Source: a virus
Length of the DNA stretch: 31,800 nt
IMG/VR virus record: IMGVR_UViG_3300042549_007292
Coordinates: 1 to 31,800 of that record
Reading direction: 5' to 3' (one strand)
Position numbers and translations under genes: made by a program. Positions 1 through 5,788 of this stretch are shown piece by piece (position 1 is the stretch's first letter; every line of letters starts with the position of its first letter). The notes beneath the pieces were generated by a model, which saw nothing but the letters and a program-made list of their open reading frames with translations, did not search any database and was not told the DNA's origin.

Positions 1-126
1 GATGATATGATAGAGTCTCTTTATATTGATATGGATTCAATAAGAGAGGTAGATAGAATAGCGATATTAAGTTGGTTATCATCAAATTATAAATCACCTG
101 TAAAAAGAGACAAACCGAATTACTGA
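1..126 (+). CDS. C-terminal fragment of a cassette-encoded protein
   Basis: An open frame enters from the left edge and gives 41 residues before TGA at 124-126; the start lies outside the window. The fragment is polar and rich in Asp, Ser and Lys, with no motif I recognise. Its stop codon overlaps the first box of the next attC-like site, the same close packing seen at later cassettes, so it is probably the last part of a cassette gene. Function unknown. Confidence 0.6.
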   Translation, partial: DDMIESLYIDMDSIREVDRIAILSWLSSNYKSPVKRDKPNY

Positions 127-257
127 TAACGTTCGGGCGGTTGGCGTTCGTTGCCGACTTTGTAACATAAAACTTTAACTTTAAAATAAATGATAATATG
201 AAATACGAATCTTTGATACCCGAAAAACTCGGCAATGACGATAACCGCTTGTTATGT
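124..257 (+). repeat. attC-like site 1
   Basis: The site runs from TGATAAC (124-130) to GTTATGT (251-257). Inside, GGGCGGTT near the left pairs with AACCGC near the right, and TTGCCGA pairs with TCGGCAA further in, giving an imperfect hairpin with a long loop. A small ORF starts in that loop and crosses the right box. The layout matches integron attC sites (RYYYAAC ... GTTRRRY). Confidence 0.75.
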
Positions 258-290
258 GCAGGGCTTTGTTTGAATTGTAAACACCAATAA
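198..290 (+). CDS. 30-residue ORF starting inside attC site 1
   Basis: ATG at 198 follows an AT-rich leader and is read through the right attC box to TAA at 290. The product has two Cys close to the end (LCLNC). Four later cassette ORFs have the same arrangement, with the start in the attC loop and translation across the crossover, which makes this one more believable despite its size. No function recognised; it could also be a leader peptide for the 309 gene. Confidence 0.4.
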   Translation: MKYESLIPEKLGNDDNRLLCAGLCLNCKHQ

Positions 291-308
291 ACAAAACAAC
301 ACAAGACA

Positions 309-587
309 ATGAAAACATATAATGTAAAGTATGATGTTGGACAAGAAGTATATATACTTTTATCCAAAAAAATATTTAAAAGTAAAATTGAAAAGATTAG
401 AATTGTTCATGGGGTACCTTATATCAAAGGCGAAACAATGGAACAAACGGATGGAATTGAAATTGATTACTTGGTTGTAGTTAATAAACAATTCTATCCT
501 TCAGGTGGACATTCATCTAGTTATGATTGGTATAAACAGGATGATATTTTTTTGAATAAAGATGAACTGTGGCGGAAAATAATTTAA
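309..587 (+). CDS. Hypothetical cassette protein, 92 aa
   Basis: The ORF begins 51 nt after the attC 1 crossover box and stops just before attC 2, as expected of a cassette gene. It is a soluble, probably beta-rich protein: residues 1-45 contain a DVGQEVYIL strand followed by a Lys-rich KIEKIRI segment, and the C-terminus has a WYKQDDIF motif followed by KDEL. Small Bacteroidota proteins with a GxEVYxL start and a DDIFxxKEEL end are familiar to me as uncharacterised families. Function unknown. Confidence 0.75.
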   Translation: MKTYNVKYDVGQEVYILLSKKIFKSKIEKIRIVHGVPYIKGETMEQTDGIEIDYLVVVNKQFYPSGGHSSSYDWYKQDDIFLNKDELWRKII

Positions 588-591
588 TTGT

Positions 592-645
592 TTATAACGG
601 TTGAGGATATAAAATCGTTTTAATGTTTTATATCCTTTGTTATGG
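592..645 (+). repeat. attC-like site 2 (54 nt)
   Basis: TTATAAC at 592-598 and GTTATGG at 639-645 flank a perfect 11-bp inverted repeat (AGGATATAAAA and its complement) around the loop TCGTTTTAATG. Sites 3 and 4 have the same length and almost the same loop, so the three form a close family. Confidence 0.88.
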
Positions 646-684
646 TTTAGTTGAATTATTGTTTTACCTTAAAAAAAATAAAAT

Positions 685-948
685 ATGAAAAAATCGGAAA
701 ATTTCAATGAAGCACAAAAAACCAACTTGCGGTTAGCTGCTGTTATAAGCCGTTTTTTATTTCCATATCAAACTTGGATAAAGATGCGAGAAGAATCTAA
801 AGATGAATATGGTGAAAAATTATGCTACTGTGGACACACATATAAATGCACTTGTGGAAATCCAGATAAGAAATGTTTTAATGAAAGTGTAAAGCGAGGT
901 AGCATAATTTTGTGGGATGAAAAAAATGGTTGGAAAAATGGATTATAA
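685..948 (+). CDS. Hypothetical cassette protein with Cys cluster, 87 aa
   Basis: The only notable feature is a Cys/His cluster at about residues 47-63 (CYCGHTYKCTCGNPDKKC), which looks able to bind a metal such as zinc; this is inference from spacing. The stop codon TAA lies inside the first box of attC 3. The ATG follows an A-rich leader of the host type. No known family recognised. Confidence 0.72.
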   Translation: MKKSENFNEAQKTNLRLAAVISRFLFPYQTWIKMREESKDEYGEKLCYCGHTYKCTCGNPDKKCFNESVKRGSIILWDEKNGWKNGL

Positions 949-996
949 CGTCTGATGATAAACAATCGTTTTAATGTTGTTTATCATTTGTTATAT
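943..996 (+). repeat. attC-like site 3 (54 nt)
   Basis: TTATAAC (943-949) and GTTATAT (990-996) enclose a 10-bp inverted repeat (TGATAAACAA and its complement) with the loop TCGTTTTAATG, identical to the loop of site 2. The stem sequence differs completely from site 2, so structure and loop are conserved rather than stem sequence. Confidence 0.88.
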
Positions 997-1039
997 GAAT
1001 GTGTTATTTTTGTTTTACCAATTAAAAAAAATATAAATT

Positions 1040-1213
1040 ATGAAAAATGTTATGAAAGACAGAAAGATTGTTAAAATTGAAATACCAAAAGTGATATGGG
1101 ATGCTGAAATGTCTATATTCAACTTTAGACCAATATTCAAAACTTGGATGGAAAGTATCCAAGACGCTGTTAATAAAACACACGATAGTTATAAACCCTC
1201 AAAACAAAAATAA
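1040..1213 (+). CDS. Hypothetical cassette protein, 57 aa
   Basis: ATG at 1040 follows an A-rich leader; TAA at 1211-1213 lies 6 nt before attC 4. The product is basic at both ends with a central segment containing two Trp and many hydrophobic residues. An alternative start is Met5. No function recognised. Support comes from its place: it fills the only coding space in the cassette between sites 3 and 4. Confidence 0.6.
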   Translation: MKNVMKDRKIVKIEIPKVIWDAEMSIFNFRPIFKTWMESIQDAVNKTHDSYKPSKQK

Positions 1214-1219
1214 CATTTC

Positions 1220-1273
1220 ATATAACGGTTGAGTGTAAAAAATTGTTTTAATGTTTTTTACACTTTGTTATAA
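1220..1273 (+). repeat. attC-like site 4 (54 nt)
   Basis: ATATAAC (1220-1226) and GTTATAA (1267-1273) enclose an 11-bp inverted repeat (AGTGTAAAAAA and its complement) around TTGTTTTAATG. TTCATATAAC (1217-1226) is the exact reverse complement of the cassette start GTTATATGAA (990-999). Confidence 0.9.
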
Positions 1274-1305
1274 GTATGTAAAACAAAAATTATACAAATA
1301 AAATT

Positions 1306-1524
1306 ATGGAAATTAAATATACAATAAGAATTAAGGAAAAACACAACCCACCAACTTTTAAGGAAGAACTTGGTAAAGGTGTTGTTGCAACACAAATTGC
1401 AGATTTCAAAGGTGCAAATGAAAAGGACTTAGATAAACCAAATTTGCAACGACAGATATTTGAATTAGCAGAAAAGTTAAAGAACGAATGGTTTGAGGTT
1501 GTGTTTGAAATAAACAATCCATAA
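1306..1524 (+). CDS. Hypothetical cassette protein, 72 aa
   Basis: A small, highly charged protein with a beta-type N-terminus (MEIKYTIRIKEKH) and a C-terminal helix with WFEVVFEI. The pattern suggests an alpha/beta fold but no family is recognised. It begins 32 nt after attC 4 and ends 15 nt before attC 5. An antisense ORF over the same bases is rejected because the plus-strand ORF fits the cassette layout. Confidence 0.72.
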   Translation: MEIKYTIRIKEKHNPPTFKEELGKGVVATQIADFKGANEKDLDKPNLQRQIFELAEKLKNEWFEVVFEINNP

Positions 1525-1539
1525 TTTTTGTTTTATTGC

Positions 1540-1741
1540 TTATAACGGTTCGCGGGTTGGCGATAGTAATTTTACGGATTTAAAAAACGAAACAAAATGG
1601 AAGATAAAATAAAAGAAGTATTTAAGAAATACAGCAAATCAGTTGATACGGAGTACAATGTTTACAACTGCTTAATAGAAGAAGATTGGTCAAATATAGC
1701 AGAGGAGTTAGTAAAATTATTTCGCCAACCTGCTGTTATGC
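1540..1741 (+). repeat. attC-like site 5 (long loop)
   Basis: TTATAAC (1540-1546) and GTTATGC (1735-1741) are the ends. GCGGGTTGGCGA on the left pairs with TCGCCAACCTGC on the right with one mismatch. The loop of about 150 nt holds the start of the 1597 ORF. CTTATAAC (1539-1546) is the reverse complement of the cassette start GTTATAAG (1267-1274). Confidence 0.8.
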
Positions 1742-1842
1742 CTTCGTTGCCAAATGGCAAAAGGGTGTTAGCAGCACTAAAGGAATTGTCTGATTGCTTC
1801 ACTGATGAAGAACGAAAAACTATGTTTGGCAATGAGGCATAA
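1597..1842 (+). CDS. Hypothetical protein translated across attC 5, 81 aa
   Basis: The ORF starts in the attC 5 loop after an A-rich leader. Residues 1-46 come from the attC site; the crossover box is read as codons for Ala-Val-Met near residues 46-48, and the rest belongs to the downstream cassette. An ATG at 1738 in the same frame could also start a 34-residue product wholly inside the cassette. The N-terminal half looks helical and acidic. The stop overlaps attC 6. Function unknown. Confidence 0.62.
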   Translation: MEDKIKEVFKKYSKSVDTEYNVYNCLIEEDWSNIAEELVKLFRQPAVMPSLPNGKRVLAALKELSDCFTDEERKTMFGNEA

Positions 1843-1957
1843 CGGAATACAAATAAACGCAGTTTTATGAAGAACTTAATAGAAGAAATACAGTACCAAT
1901 TTGAAATGCTATGCCGATGGATGCTAGAACAAAAATTGCGTTTATTTGGTGTTAGCA
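1837..1957 (+). repeat. attC-like site 6
   Basis: GCATAAC (1837-1843) and GTTAGCA (1951-1957) are the ends. AATACAAATAAACGCA pairs with TGCGTTTATTTGGTGTT on the right. AGGCATAAC (1835-1843) is the exact reverse complement of the cassette start GTTATGCCT (1735-1743). Confidence 0.85.
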
Positions 1958-2052
1958 GAGCGTTTTATTGCCAGTCAGAAATTGAAGGTAATAGAAAATG
2001 CACAAATCAATGCGAACACTGTAAAGAGTATTACAAACCGTTGGAGCAATAA
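1867..2052 (+). CDS. Small Cys-rich protein translated across attC 6, 61 aa
   Basis: The start codon lies in the attC 6 loop. The first 28 or so residues, a helical segment, are encoded by the attC site, and the crossover is read through as FGVSRAF. The C-terminal half has four Cys (YCQSE ... CTNQCEHC), which suggests a small metal-binding knuckle; this is inference only. It ends 6 nt before attC 7. Confidence 0.6.
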   Translation: MKNLIEEIQYQFEMLCRWMLEQKLRLFGVSRAFYCQSEIEGNRKCTNQCEHCKEYYKPLEQ

Positions 2053-2058
2053 AATGTC

Positions 2059-2190
2059 TGCTAACGTTTTGCAGCTATATTTAGTTGCGGATTTTGAAAA
2101 CGAAAACTTTAAATAAAGATAAAATGAAATTAGAAGAACAAAACTCGAATGAACCACAGAAACCGCAATTGAATATAGGTGCTGTTAGCA
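2059..2190 (+). repeat. attC-like site 7
   Basis: TGCTAAC (2059-2065) and GTTAGCA (2184-2190) are the ends. CAGCTATATTTAGTTGCGG pairs with CCGCAATTGAATATAGGTG with few mismatches. TCTGCTAAC (2057-2065) is the exact reverse complement of the cassette start GTTAGCAGA (1951-1959). Confidence 0.88.
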
Positions 2191-2330
2191 GCAGTGTTTT
2201 GATGAAGTATATTAATATGACGAGAGAGGAAGAGATTCGGTTTATGAGTGAGTGTATAAATGGGAAACCGAGATATTCAGATAGCGAAATAGCTTTAGGT
2301 TTAGCAATGATGTCAATTAGTGGTAAGTAA
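2124..2330 (+). CDS. Hypothetical protein translated across attC 7, 68 aa
   Basis: I chose ATG 2124 because it directly follows an A-rich leader like its neighbours; an in-frame ATG at 2085 would add 13 residues and lies closer to the attC stem. About 20 residues come from the attC loop, then the crossover is read as GAVSSS. The cassette part contains a helical segment (MTREEEIRFMSECI) and a hydrophobic end. Function unknown. Confidence 0.6.
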   Translation: MKLEEQNSNEPQKPQLNIGAVSSSVLMKYINMTREEEIRFMSECINGKPRYSDSEIALGLAMMSISGK

Positions 2331-2336
2331 CATTGC

Positions 2337-2457
2337 TGCTAACGGTTTGCAGATTGGCGTTGTTGCCTCACAAATGTTTAATTGAAACACTAAATTTAAT
2401 AATATGGAAAATGATAATTTGAAAGACGAAAGCAATAACGCCAATGTGCTGTTAGCG
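2337..2457 (+). repeat. attC-like site 8
   Basis: TGCTAAC (2337-2343) and GTTAGCG (2451-2457) are the ends. GCAGATTGGCGTTGTTGC pairs with GCAATAACGCCAATGTGC with two mismatches. TGCTGCTAAC (2334-2343) is the exact reverse complement of the cassette start GTTAGCAGCA (2184-2193). Confidence 0.9.
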
Positions 2458-2862
2458 GATAGTAAAAATGGGCTAACTCCGATGCTCTTTGAATTGGGCT
2501 GGGGATGGTATGAAGATTGGAGTTACCATCTATTTATCCATTTCGGTAAAACGCAGGAGCAATTCAAAGAAGATGTAAAATTGCTTCTTGTAAAATATGG
2601 AAAGGATTATTTGAAAAGCGAAACAAGTTGGGCAGGTGCGAATGGGTGGGTGGATTTCATTGCCGATAAAATGCCTGAACTTGGCTACCAACCGATAAAG
2701 CCAATTAGAGAAAGTTTCTTTGGTGCATATATAATTGAAGGCAATCAAGATGATGACAAGCAGTGGGGAGAAGTTGTTGGAGATGAGCTTTTACAAGAAG
2801 CAATTTTACACAATAATAAATTGCGTGAGGAAATGAACAATAGTAACAATGAAGCCCAATAG
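2404..2862 (+). CDS. Hypothetical cassette protein translated across attC 8, 152 aa
   Basis: This is the largest cassette gene here. Residues 1-19 are encoded in the attC 8 loop, including the start codon, and the crossover is read as VLLAD. The rest (about 22-152) is a Trp-rich soluble protein with ELGWGWYEDWSYHLF near its start and an acidic C-terminus. Without the attC-provided start the cassette has no early in-frame ATG until residue 27, so the attC may supply its initiation. No family recognised. Confidence 0.75.
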   Translation: MENDNLKDESNNANVLLADSKNGLTPMLFELGWGWYEDWSYHLFIHFGKTQEQFKEDVKLLLVKYGKDYLKSETSWAGANGWVDFIADKMPELGYQPIKPIRESFFGAYIIEGNQDDDKQWGEVVGDELLQEAILHNNKLREEMNNSNNEAQ

Positions 2863-2876
2863 CCCATTTTTATTTC

Positions 2877-3005
2877 CGCTAACGGTTGGGTGTATATGTA
2901 GTGTGAGATTAGAACCACTACACTTGATTTAACCACAAATGTTTATTAGAAATAGAAATTTGAATATATCACTTAACCTCACATTACATATACACCTTGT
3001 TATGT
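2877..3005 (+). repeat. attC-like site 9
   Basis: CGCTAAC (2877-2883) and GTTATGT (2999-3005) are the ends. GGTGTATATGTA pairs with TACATATACACC, extended by TGTGAG/CTCACA. TCCGCTAAC (2875-2883) is the exact reverse complement of the cassette start GTTAGCGGA (2451-2459). The loop shares TTAACCACAAATG with site 11 and a close variant with site 10. Confidence 0.9.
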
Positions 3006-3102
3006 GTAGGTGTGGATTATTAAGATAAATGTTTATTCGGAGAACTGAACAAAATTTTAAAAGAAAAAGAAGGGTGGATTTTTTTATTTAAAGAATTATT
3101 GG

Positions 3103-3110
3103 TATATTTG
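3103..3110 (+). promoter_or_regulatory. Possible cassette-borne promoter (-7 TATATTTG)
   Basis: TATATTTG matches the Bacteroidota -7 consensus TAnnTTTG exactly and lies 17 nt before the ATG at 3128. No clear TTTG -33 box is seen upstream, only a T-run. If active, this cassette would be transcribed independently of the rest of the array. Confidence 0.45.
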
Positions 3111-3127
3111 TAAAAAAAATAAAGGAT

Positions 3128-3409
3128 ATGAAAATCGAAGATATTAAATACGAAAAACATAAATTTGAAATTGTTCAATGGTTTAAGAATGATGGAACAA
3201 TTTTAGGTGAAATTGAAAACGAACATGACTTTAATAATCTTAGAATAGAGTTAGTTAAAAATAACATAACTAAAGATTGTTATTTTATGTGGAACGATAA
3301 AAAAATAACTTTAGACGAAGAAGGTAATATGTCATCATTTCCTAGAGGATTATACGACCATGTTCAAGTAGCGATGATGAATTTATTCAATCTAAGAAAA
3401 CGTGTGTAG
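3128..3409 (+). CDS. Hypothetical cassette protein, 93 aa
   Basis: The start follows an A-rich leader with AAAGGAT, a weak Shine-Dalgarno look-alike that is unusual in this window. The protein is charged, with EIVQWFKNDGTILGEIE near the N-terminus and LYDHVQVAMMNLFNLRKR at the C-terminus, probably alpha/beta. No family recognised. It sits alone between attC 9 and attC 10. Confidence 0.75.
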   Translation: MKIEDIKYEKHKFEIVQWFKNDGTILGEIENEHDFNNLRIELVKNNITKDCYFMWNDKKITLDEEGNMSSFPRGLYDHVQVAMMNLFNLRKRV

Positions 3410-3468
3410 GTTTTTCTTTTAAAATTTTCAACCGAAATATTGATTGGAACGATAAACGAAACACTTAC

Positions 3469-3563
3469 ACATAACGGTTGGGTGTATGAAACGTAACCTA
3501 ACCACAAACTTTGAAATTAACCACTGAACTATAATAGGTTATGTTTTATACACCTTGTTATAC
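3469..3563 (+). repeat. attC-like site 10
   Basis: ACATAAC (3469-3475) and GTTATAC (3557-3563) are the ends. GGTGTAT pairs with ATACACC and GTAACCTA pairs with TAGGTTAT further in. TACACATAAC (3466-3475) is the exact reverse complement of the cassette start GTTATGTGTA (2999-3008). Confidence 0.9.
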
Positions 3564-3671
3564 ACAGTACGGTTTAATTAAGTAGAAGTTTGATACGAAG
3601 AACAATAAAAACTTTTTAAAATGTGCGGTGGAAAATTTAATTTCAAATATTTATATATAAACTAAAATATT

Positions 3672-3926
3672 ATGAGTAAAGAAATGAGAGAACAAATAGA
3701 CAGAGTAAAGAATTGGAAACAGTTTAATGAGAATATATATAAACCAACATTTAAAGATATAGATAAACCGTTATATAAAGAACCTAAAACTGGTAAAGAA
3801 CATTCATTAAACTATGAAGATATAGATTCTGAGTTTTCAAAATATTTAAGACAAAATTACTATAATGTGAAACTTAGTAATGAGGATGTTTCTTTAATTA
3901 GAAAAGAGTGGAAGGAAAATTTTTAA
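3672..3926 (+). CDS. Hypothetical cassette protein, 84 aa
   Basis: A small Lys/Glu-rich soluble protein with many Tyr and Asn; no hydrophobic segments or recognisable motif. It starts 108 nt after the attC 10 crossover, behind a long AT-rich leader that could hold a promoter, and ends 48 nt before attC 11. Function unknown. Confidence 0.72.
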   Translation: MSKEMREQIDRVKNWKQFNENIYKPTFKDIDKPLYKEPKTGKEHSLNYEDIDSEFSKYLRQNYYNVKLSNEDVSLIRKEWKENF

Positions 3927-3973
3927 AAAGTTTTTTACACAGAACTTAATTTGAAACATGAAAGTAGTATTGT

Positions 3974-4066
3974 GTATAACGGTTGAGGCTATGAGCAGTT
4001 GCCTTGTAAATACTGCTCGATTAACCACAAATGCTAATAGGCAATTGCTTATAGCCTTTGTTATAA
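3974..4066 (+). repeat. attC-like site 11
   Basis: GTATAAC (3974-3980) and GTTATAA (4060-4066) are the ends. GGCTAT pairs with ATAGCC, and GCAGTTGCCT pairs with AGGCAATTGC with one mismatch. TGTGTATAAC (3971-3980) is the exact reverse complement of the cassette start GTTATACACA (3557-3566). Confidence 0.92.
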
Positions 4067-4076
4067 GCCGTATTTT

Positions 4077-4304
4077 ATGGAAAATTCAAAGATATTAAAA
4101 GCAAGACAATTAAAGAAAAACGAAGCACTTAATGAAATTCGTAAAATATTCAATCCAAAATATAAATTTCCATATAGTCAAGCAGACCCTTATGGTGATT
4201 GGGATGATTTACCAAGTTGTGCAGAAGAAAGAGAAAAACGAATTTCATATATTATCGAACAACTTGAAAGAGATTTAAAAGAATTGAAAGTTGTCGGTTC
4301 TTAA
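4077..4304 (+). CDS. Hypothetical protein of the last cassette, 75 aa
   Basis: The ORF starts 10 nt after the attC 11 crossover, so there is almost no leader; its start may depend on translation from upstream. It is a highly charged helical protein with FPYSQADPYGDWDDLPSCAEER in the middle (residues about 35-56) and a long amphipathic helix at the end. Function unknown. Confidence 0.72.
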   Translation: MENSKILKARQLKKNEALNEIRKIFNPKYKFPYSQADPYGDWDDLPSCAEEREKRISYIIEQLERDLKELKVVGS

Positions 4305-4307
4305 TAT

Positions 4308-4317
4308 GGCTTATAAC
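4308..4317 (+). other. Unmatched attC half site at the array end
   Basis: GGCTTATAAC is the exact reverse complement of the start of its own cassette, GTTATAAGCC (4060-4069), so it is a true attC left box. No attC-type stem or well-matched right box follows. The next 50 nt hold only a GATTATATAATC palindrome, AT-rich repeats and a GTTACAT at about 4359, just before the recombinase gene. The attC was either truncated or recombined here. Confidence 0.7.
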
Positions 4318-4369
4318 ATGATTATATAATCAACTCTCTATAACTAATTAATAATTAATAGGTTACATA

Positions 4370-5173
4370 ATGAAAAATCAAAAAATTATAAAGATTTGTG
4401 AAGAAAAGTTTATATACTTAAATTACTCACCTCGAACAAGAGATAACTATCTCTCACATATCAGACCTTTCTTAGAGAGTTTAGATGATAAACAAGTAAT
4501 ACACTGCAATTCCCAAGATTTCCAATCTTATCTAGATAATTATAAATTCACCTCAGTGTCTCAACAAAACCAAGTTATTAACGCTATACGATTCTTATAC
4601 AAGTTTGGTCTAAATAAGAAATATGATAAAGTATCATTTAGAAGACCTAAATCAGAGAAAAAACTACCAAAAGTAGTTGACGGAGAGTTTATTATAAACC
4701 AATTATCCAAGATTAAGAATATCAAACATAAAGCAATACTAACTTTAACATTTTCTGTTGGATTAAGAGTATCTGAAATAATTAATCTTAAAATTGAGAA
4801 TATTGATTCCAAAAGAATGTTGATTTATATCAAAAATGCTAAAGGTAGAAAAGACAGGATTGTTCCACTCTCAGAAAAAGTACTAATATTACTTAGAGAA
4901 TATTTTGTTCAGTATAAACCAAAAGAGTATTTATTTAATGGTCAAAATTCAAATCAATACTCAGTAGGAAGTTGTCAAGTAATTTATAAAAAGTATATAG
5001 ATTCTACAGGACACATTCATACATTACGACATTCATGCTTTACAAATTTATTAGAAAACGGGACAGATTTAAGGATTATTCAGAAAATCGCAGGACATTC
5101 AAATATTAAAACTACTGAGATATATACGCATGTATCTAATCAAATTTTAAGTAAAGTAAATTTACCAATTTAA
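4370..5173 (+). CDS. Tyrosine recombinase (XerC/D-like integrase)
   Basis: The 267-residue protein has a SAM-like N-terminal core-binding domain (about 5-85) and a catalytic domain with all expected residues: Arg133 in GLRVSE, Lys158 in AKGRKDR, His217 and Arg220 in HTLRH, His243 in AGHSN and the nucleophile Tyr252 in EIYTHVS. It would cut and rejoin DNA at short core sites through a 3'-phosphotyrosine. Only about 28 residues separate YLF (187-189) from HTLR, so the extra segment that lets IntI handle folded single-stranded attC is not evident. It lies directly after the cassette array in the same direction. It could be a divergent integron recombinase, or a prophage integrase whose target was the array. 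Confidence 0.95.
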   Translation: MKNQKIIKICEEKFIYLNYSPRTRDNYLSHIRPFLESLDDKQVIHCNSQDFQSYLDNYKFTSVSQQNQVINAIRFLYKFGLNKKYDKVSFRRPKSEKKLPKVVDGEFIINQLSKIKNIKHKAILTLTFSVGLRVSEIINLKIENIDSKRMLIYIKNAKGRKDRIVPLSEKVLILLREYFVQYKPKEYLFNGQNSNQYSVGSCQVIYKKYIDSTGHIHTLRHSCFTNLLENGTDLRIIQKIAGHSNIKTTEIYTHVSNQILSKVNLPI

Positions 5174-5205
5174 TTAGGCCTTCAGGATTTTTATTTATAT
5201 ATTTA
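5174..5205 (+). promoter_or_regulatory. TTAGG-N19-TATATTTA promoter
   Basis: First copy of the phage promoter family, immediately after the recombinase stop codon. The spacing is exactly 19 nt, but the next ATG is 63 nt downstream, farther than usual. None are seen in the array to the left. Confidence 0.65.
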
Positions 5206-5268
5206 AAATAAAAATAATTATAAAAATAAAATTTGATAATATTGAGAATAAAATACTAGATAAAACTT

Positions 5269-5562
5269 ATGAAAAATAAAATAGACCAACCAAAAGTATT
5301 TATAGATTTGATGAAAGATAATTATATTCTAACTCGTTCAGATGATGAAAAACAAATTACAGTATCAGTAATTAAGTTTATAGAATGGAGTGAAGATGGA
5401 ATAGGAGGATTAACTCATGATGAACCAGCAATAGGAAGATCTATCATAGTTAATCCAACAGTTGGAGGAAATTATAAACTACTAACTACAGTCATCACAG
5501 AAATTATTAATGAAAATACATTTAAAACTAAAAATAATACTTATACAATACATAAATTATGA
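5269..5562 (+). CDS. Hypothetical protein, 97 aa
   Basis: A soluble, probably all-beta protein with alternating hydrophobic residues and a run of Gly (DGIGGLTHDEP) in the middle. No catalytic motif seen. Its stop overlaps the next start (ATGA), suggesting translational coupling with the small membrane protein at 5559. First gene on the phage side of the recombinase. Function unknown. Confidence 0.78.
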   Translation: MKNKIDQPKVFIDLMKDNYILTRSDDEKQITVSVIKFIEWSEDGIGGLTHDEPAIGRSIIVNPTVGGNYKLLTTVITEIINENTFKTKNNTYTIHKL

Positions 5563-5747
5563 AAAAACTATTTACACCTGAAAATTACTTAACTGGATTT
5601 CTAGTATCCGCAACATCATTTGTATTGTACTTCTTAATCACAACAACTAATAGTTGGAAATATATTTTAGGATTAGCAGTTATGGTTGCTGGATTCTCAG
5701 CGATTGGTTATGTTGTAAATAAAGCAATTGAAAAATTCTCAAAATGA
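5559..5747 (+). CDS. Small membrane protein, 62 aa
   Basis: Two predicted transmembrane helices: about residues 12-28 (LTGFLVSATSFVLYFLI) and 33-52 (WKYILGLAVMVAGFSAIGYV), with a short loop between and a basic tail. ATG overlaps the stop of the gene before by 4 nt. Could be a holin-like or inner-membrane protein, but nothing specific supports that. Confidence 0.75.
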   Translation: MKKLFTPENYLTGFLVSATSFVLYFLITTTNSWKYILGLAVMVAGFSAIGYVVNKAIEKFSK

Positions 5748-5788
5748 AAATTTGGTAAATTGAGTTCAAACGGAAATATATTTGAAAT

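Noticed and set aside
1290-1517. Minus-strand ORF opposite the 1306 cassette gene
   Set aside because: All cassette genes run on the plus strand, ending just before their attC sites; the minus ORF does not fit.
124-4066. Reading the repeats as a CRISPR array
   Set aside because: The units are hairpins with different stem sequences, irregular spacing and ORFs between them, with crossover boxes at their ends. CRISPR repeats would be near-identical with 25-40 nt spacers.
4370-5173. Calling the recombinase an IntI integron integrase
   Set aside because: Catalytic residues are present, but the stretch between YLF and HTLR is only about 28 residues, too short for the IntI-specific segment. A general tyrosine recombinase is the safe call.
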